DNA of 64,000 bases from Termitomyces sp. T153 (Eukaryota > Basidiomycota > Agaricomycetes > Agaricales > Lyophyllaceae). Position numbers and translations under genes: made by a program. The stretch is from assembly GCA_018296165.2 (NCBI GenBank), contig JACKQL020000168.1:1-64000 (forward strand), in the 5' to 3' direction. The notes beneath the pieces are model-generated. The model saw only the letters and a program-made list of their open reading frames with translations, ran no database searches and was not told the DNA's origin. The stretch's first letter is position 1, and each line of letters starts with the position of its first letter. Below are positions 59,098 to 64,000 of this stretch, in pieces.

Positions 59098-61666
59098 ATG
59101 CCCGCAGACCAGAAAGACAAGCCCTCCTCGAAGAGGCAAATGCTCATCCAAGGCCTCAAATCAGTGTTTCGATGGCTCAAATCAGTGTTTTCAAAACGTC
59201 GTGATTCACCACCTGCTCGTAAGCGCTCGGGTCAATCCTTCGAACACATCTCTCACAATTGACCGGCTTTTTCATCTGTGCTAGCTTCTATGGATACAGG
59301 TAAGCACAATGGGCATCGGTCATCTTAGCCCTTTGTCTAATTCATAGCTCAGGCACCGTGATGAAAGATGGACTTCAACTAGCTTGGAATGGTGTCGAGC
59401 TCTTGCTCAAGAAGGCTGAGGATTCATTGGCTGGAACACCATTCCAGGTTCCTGTTGGTATTGTTAATACTCTTGTTGAGCTTTACGATGTATGTTTTTT
59501 TCTCATATTATATGATGCATCAGCTGAACTCGATTCCAGGCTGTTTCTGACAACAATGATGAGTTAAAAACTCAGATAGTAAGAACTCAAGAACGCCTCA
59601 GTGCTATGGAACATGAGCTAGCCAAGACCAATGATACTGACTCAAAGGATCTGATGAAAGTCTTTGCTGAGTGTGTTCAGTGATATTTACCTACTATTGT
59701 AAGACTGATGTTGAGCAGGAGACTTGCTACTAAGCTTAGTGAACTTGATGGTATATCTAAGAAAGCAACATGGAAGAAAATTCTTCAGAATGAGCAGGAC
59801 AAGTCACAGCTCAATAGCATTTTCAAATACATTGATGAGCAGATAAAGGATTTTCAGGTGTGATTGTTTGTATGCATGTTTGAAGTATAAAGCTAAAACT
59901 AAATTTCTTTAGATTAGGTTTGCTCTCAAGATTGATCAGAATATCTTTAATTTGCAAAAATCACTTGATGTATGAGACTGACATGGTTTTAAGTAACTGT
60001 TATAAACTAATTTGATTCTTAGAAACTACAACTCAACAATTGGCCTTATTCTGACAAGGCTATATACAATTACAATCTTGAAGGTGTGCCAACATTGTCT
60101 CATGGAGCTTGCCTATCAGGAACTCGTGTTTCTATTCTTGAACAAATTTATGAATGGGCTTAAGATTCAGCATTAACAAGCCCACCAGTTTTTTGGCTGA
60201 CTGGTCATGCAGGCTCGGGCAAATCAACTATTGCCTACTCTGTAGCTGAGCAGTTTGACAATGGCAAAGAAGTGTTGAAGACTTTGCAGGCCACTTTTTT
60301 TTGCTCTAGGCAGTTTGAGGAGACAAAATATCAAAAACATATTATTCCTACTCTGGTTTATCAGCTTGCTCATCACTCTCATGTGTATGCAGAGTCATTA
60401 CATGCTGCTAGTGGTGCATTTGACTCTGTCAACAAACCCTTGTCAAATCAGATGAATGACCTCTTAGTTGGACCTTGGCAGAAGTCTGTTGAGAACCATT
60501 CTCCAAACCTACCACCATACCTCATTGTTATTGATGCTTTAGATGAAATTGAAGGCAAAGCAGGAGCAGAATTTCTTAAGAAACTGCTTATGACTATTCA
60601 AAGTGGACATTTGAAAGGGCTCAAGTTTCTTGTTACAAGTAGACCAGATCCTGAACTTGCCAAGCTATGTGCATCCTTTCCACCTGACTCAGTTTGTCGT
60701 CTTCAAGATGTATCTCAGAAGCAGGCTGATAGAGATATTATAACATACTTGCATTATGCTTTGCCTGTGTTCCAGAATAAGCTTGAACTCAAAGCACTTG
60801 GAAGGAAGGCAAATGGTCTGTTTATCTATGCTTCAACTGCTGTGAGGTACATATCATCAGGGACCCCAGGAGAGCAACAAGATCTGATGAGACAGTTGCT
60901 TGATTCTATGAATGATACAAAAATGTCAGAAGTGCTGGATTCTTTTGATCCAAGGACACTGATTGATAATTTGTACCATCAAATACTATCTGAAGCATTT
61001 GTTAAAGTTCAAAAGAATCATGTTGAAGCTTGCTTAAAGCTTTTACATACAATTCTTTGCACAGAAGAGTGTATATCTACTTCTGTTGCAGCAGGACTCT
61101 GTAATGCTATAAATGTAAAAGATATGGAAGAGCGAGCTGATGATGTCATTAAAAAGCTCCATGCTGTTCTTTATGTGAAAGATGATAAAGTCTTTTGGTA
61201 CCATGCTTCTTTTCCAGACTTCATCTTTGCTCAAGGACAATCATCCAAAATATGTCTGACAGATTTTAACAATTCTTCAAGTTATATCAAGGATATGTCC
61301 TGTGATGCAGCCTCTCATCATGCTCTACTTGCTCAGTCTTGCTTTGATGTCATGCAGAGAGAGCTTCAGTTTAACATCTGCAATTTACCTTCATCATTTT
61401 TCAAAGACACCCAAGTACCAAATCTTCAAACTTGTATCAAGGAGAAAATATCAGGTGTCCTTAAATATGCATGCCAGCACTGGGCACAACACATAGTGAA
61501 AGCCACACTACAAGAGCACAAAAATATTTTGTACAAAATGGAAAAATTCCTTGATATTCATGTGCTTTTTTGGATAGAAGTGATGAATTTACTTCGATTA
61601 TCAAAGCAGTGTCATATCATGCTTCAACAAGTCATTGAATGTATTATGAAGGCAAGAGAGTTCTAA
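59098..61666 (+). pseudogene. NACHT (NLR-like) part of a NACHT-WD40 gene
   Basis: Exons 59098-59218, 59285-59299, 59353-59489, 59540-59670, 59719-59857, 59913-59969 and 60023-61666 join in frame with GT-AG introns. The N-terminal part (MPADQKDKPSSKRQM, then coiled-coil-like AVSDNNDELKTQIVRTQERL) leads to TLSHGACLSGTRVSILEQIY, then an in-frame TAA at 60161-60163. Beyond it follow the P-loop GHAGSGKSTIAYSVAEQF (60203-), LIVIDALDEIEG (Walker B, near 60530), VTSRPDPEL and a helical region to 61666. Fungal NLR-like proteins of this type act in non-self recognition. The stop would truncate the product to about 246 residues. Confidence 0.8.
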
Positions 61667-61769
61667 TTTCAATATATTCAATAAGATTGATAGTATGATA
61701 GCAACAGGTTAACAGTTACTCATATCTCATACAAAACATCAATGAGACAGCTAACTTTGCTGCCTAGTT

Positions 61770-63548
61770 TACATCAAGCCTAGCAGCTCAGTCCACACCA
61801 CATCTATATCTTTCAGCATTAGCAACATTCTTAAGTGATAGCAACCTAATAAAAAGATGGAAAGAGGAATTCCCTTTGATTCCATCTCTAATTGGTGAAA
61901 GAAGACTGACAATGGCCAAAGTGAGCATATTGCTGGAAAGTAGTGTTAATTGTGTTGCATTTTCACCAGATGGGAAGTCCATTGTCTCTGGCTCATATGA
62001 CAAATCTGTGAGGGTGTGGGATGCCTCCAATGGTGCACAGTTGCAGGAATTAAATGGCCACACTGACTGGGTCACATCTGTTGCATTCTCACCAGATGGA
62101 AAGTCCATTGTCTCTGGCTCATATGACAAATCTGTGAGGGTGTGGGATGCCTCCAGTGGTGCACAGTTGCAGGAATTAAATGGCCACACTGACCTTGTCA
62201 CATCTGTTGCATTCTCACCAGATGGGAAGTCCATTGTCTCTGGCTCAGATGACAAATCTGTGAGGGTGTGGGATGCCTCCAGTGGTGCACAGTTGCAGGA
62301 ATTAACTGGCCACACTGACCTTGTCACATCTGTTGCATTCTCACCAGATGGGAAGTCCATTGTCTCTGGCTCAGATGACAAATCTGTGAGGGTGTGGGAT
62401 GCCTCCAGTGGTGCACAGTTGCAGAAATTAAATGGCCACACTGACCTTGTCACATCTGTTGCATTCTCACCAGATGGGAAGTCCATTGTCTCTGGCTCAT
62501 ATGACAAATCTGTGAGGGTGTGGGATGCCTCCAATGGTGCACAGTTGCAGGAATTAAATGGCCACACTGACTGGGTCACATCTGTTGCATTCTCACCAGA
62601 TAGAAAGTCTATTGTCTCTGGCTCATATGACAGATCTGTGAGGGTGTGGGATGCCTCTAGTGGTGCCCAGTTGCAGGAATTAAATGGTCACACTGACCTT
62701 GTCACATCTGTTGCATTCTCACCAGATGGGAAGTCCATTGTCTCTGGCTCATATGACAAATCTGTGAGGGTGTGGGATGCCTCCAGTGGTGCACAGTTGC
62801 AGGAATTAAATGGCCACACTGACCTTGTCACATCTGTTGCATTCTCACCAGATGGGAAGTCCATTGTCTCTGGCTCATATGATGAATCTGTGAGGGTGTG
62901 GGAGATGGGAAATCCATTGTCTCTGGCTCATATGATGAATCTGTGAGGGTGTGGAATGTCTCCAGTGGTCTACAGTTACAGGAGTTGAATGGCCACACTG
63001 ACCGAGTCACATCTGTTGCATTCTCACCAGATGGGAAGTCCATTGTCTCTGGATCATTTGACAAATCTGTGAGGGTGTGGGATGCCTCCAGTGGTGCACA
63101 GTTGCAGGAATTAAAAGGCCACACTGACTGGGTCACATCTGTTGCATTCTCACCAGATGGGAAGTCCATTGTCTCTGGCTCATATGACAAATCTGTGAGG
63201 GTGTGGGATGCCTCCAGTGGTGCACAGTTGCAGGAGTTACATGGCCACACTGGCCCTGTCACATCTGTTGTATTCTTGCCTGATGGCAAGGTCACTGTCT
63301 CTACTCCAAATGATGATTCTGTGAAGGTGTGGGATAGTCAATATGCTATATGGAAGTGCACACATAATAGTTGCATAGTGTTTACCCCTAGTACAAAACC
63401 ATTAATGTGGGTTCCTGATTATGTTCACACAACATTATACCTCCCAATCAATACTCTCATTATTTCATCTTCTCCCTCTTATCATATGGATCTTGTATCA
63501 TGCAAATTTGGAGAAGATTGGGCACAATGTTATGTTTCTATTATCTGA
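61770..63548 (+). pseudogene. WD40 repeat domain of the NACHT-WD40 gene
   Basis: The frame resumes at STPHLYLSALATFLSDSNLI (about 61790); the joint to the NACHT part (61655-61785) needs an intron (GTTAAC at 61707, branch CTAAC) and possibly a 1-nt frameshift. Seven full WD40 units of 42 residues (VTSVAFSPDGKSIVSGSYDK, SVRVWDASSGAQLQELNGHT) follow from 61940. An eighth is fused to a partial unit at about 62904 with a frame change, then three more, the last diverged (VFLPDGKVTVSTPNDDSVKV). A conserved tail MWVPDYVHTTLYLPINTLII...SCKFGEDWAQCY ends at 63548. WD40 units probably form the ligand-sensing propeller. Confidence 0.8.
61940..63270 (+). repeat. 126-bp near-identical tandem repeats coding WD40 units
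   Basis: Ten or so direct 126-bp units differing by only a few bases each, far more alike than is needed for a WD40 fold. Differences cluster at a few codons (Y/D after GS, N/S before GAQ, DW/DL/DR after HT, K/E/N before L). Confidence 0.9.
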
Positions 63549-64000
63549 TATATTTCTCTGATGCTTCCATCTACGCTTTTTCATTAACTGCACAAATAAA
63601 TAAATCCCTGACTAACATAGCAATTCTATTGTTCTGTTAAATACATTTATCAAATGTTTCTGCTGCTTAGTGGTTTCTGTAGTCATTCCTTTTGATAGGC
63701 AGAAAGTACCTTCACCCATCATGAGTCCATCTTATGAACCTATCCTTTGATCTAAATGTCATGAAACAGTAGTACATAATTGTTATTACAGTTGGAGGGT
63801 AGTTCAAAGTATCCTTGAAAACCCTGCTTATGTAACTGGTTTGTACATCTCTGTAAGTTCATAGATTTATGGGAATGTAACATTGGATCTCACATAAGGG
63901 GGAAATCTCTGTCACAAGGCAAGTCTCCAGTCTGCTCAGTGCAGGATCTTCCTGCCAGGTTATCTGATCCTCTTCTTAAGCTACTATATTGGCCTTAATA
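63549..64000. other. 3' flank of the NACHT-WD40 gene, no gene recognised
   Basis: AT-rich, with possible polyadenylation signals (AAATAAATAAA around 63593). No further coding region is visible to the window end. Confidence 0.5.

Noticed and set aside
61788..62579. 263-codon minus-strand repeat frame opposite the WD40 units
   Set aside because: Antisense shadow of the 126-bp WD40-coding repeat; the plus strand has the conserved WD40 pattern.

Overview
Organism and overall character. The window looks like a transposon-rich island of an agaricomycete (basidiomycete) fungus next to a short stretch of ordinary genome. Reasons: chromovirus-type Ty3/gypsy elements, a Ngaro-type tyrosine-recombinase retrotransposon, fungal Helitrons with HUH Rep plus Pif1-like helicase, a JmjC-like gene, a NACHT-WD40 (NLR-like) gene, an Sfp1-like zinc-finger gene, and many introns of about 50 bp with GT...CTAAC...AG signals. 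Roughly 1-48,660 and 59,300-63,600 are AT-leaning and poor in CpG, and repeat copies differ mostly as CG versus TG/CA. 48,660-59,280 is CpG-normal and holds the intact-looking host genes.

Layout. 1-749 solo LTR; 750-4,870 gypsy-1 gag-PR-RT-RNaseH half (minus); 4,953-6,229 non-autonomous Helitron; about 6,230-10,419 plus 17,327-17,613 Helitron A (plus), split by the near-complete autonomous Helitron B (10,420-17,326, minus); 19,160-20,050 gypsy RT remnant; 20,051-21,166 LTR; 21,167-22,580 gypsy integrase with chromodomain (plus); 23,111-33,420 broken, intron-rich genes including a JmjC-like gene cut by a solo LTR (25,245-26,415); 34,800-37,398 gypsy-2 remnant cut by a second, inverted solo LTR of the same family (35,924-37,171); 37,399-39,480 gypsy-1-like gag-PR remnant; 39,572-45,576 Ngaro element with split direct repeats and a nested gypsy solo LTR (42,020-43,153); 45,577-48,660 degenerate TE and LTR debris; 48,918-49,878 Sfp1-like zinc-finger gene; 54,089-55,981 O-methyltransferase gene; 59,098-63,548 NACHT-WD40 gene.

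How it fits together. The history can be read base by base because four insertions leave exact scars whose removal restores a reading frame: Helitron B into Helitron A (A|T, no duplication), a gypsy LTR into the Ngaro RT-RNaseH junction (TSD GGGAA), a solo LTR into the JmjC-like gene (TSD TCAC) and one into gypsy-2 (TSD GTGT). A fifth case shows rearrangement. The 5-bp duplication GATTG that should flank one LTR is found at two inverted LTRs 20 kb apart, and joining the two outer halves recreates an uninterrupted gypsy RNaseH-integrase frame. This points to an inversion of about 19 kb by recombination between inverted LTRs. Little outside 48,660-56,000 looks functional. The NACHT-WD40 gene keeps all signature motifs but carries an in-frame stop and a frame change among near-identical WD40 units.
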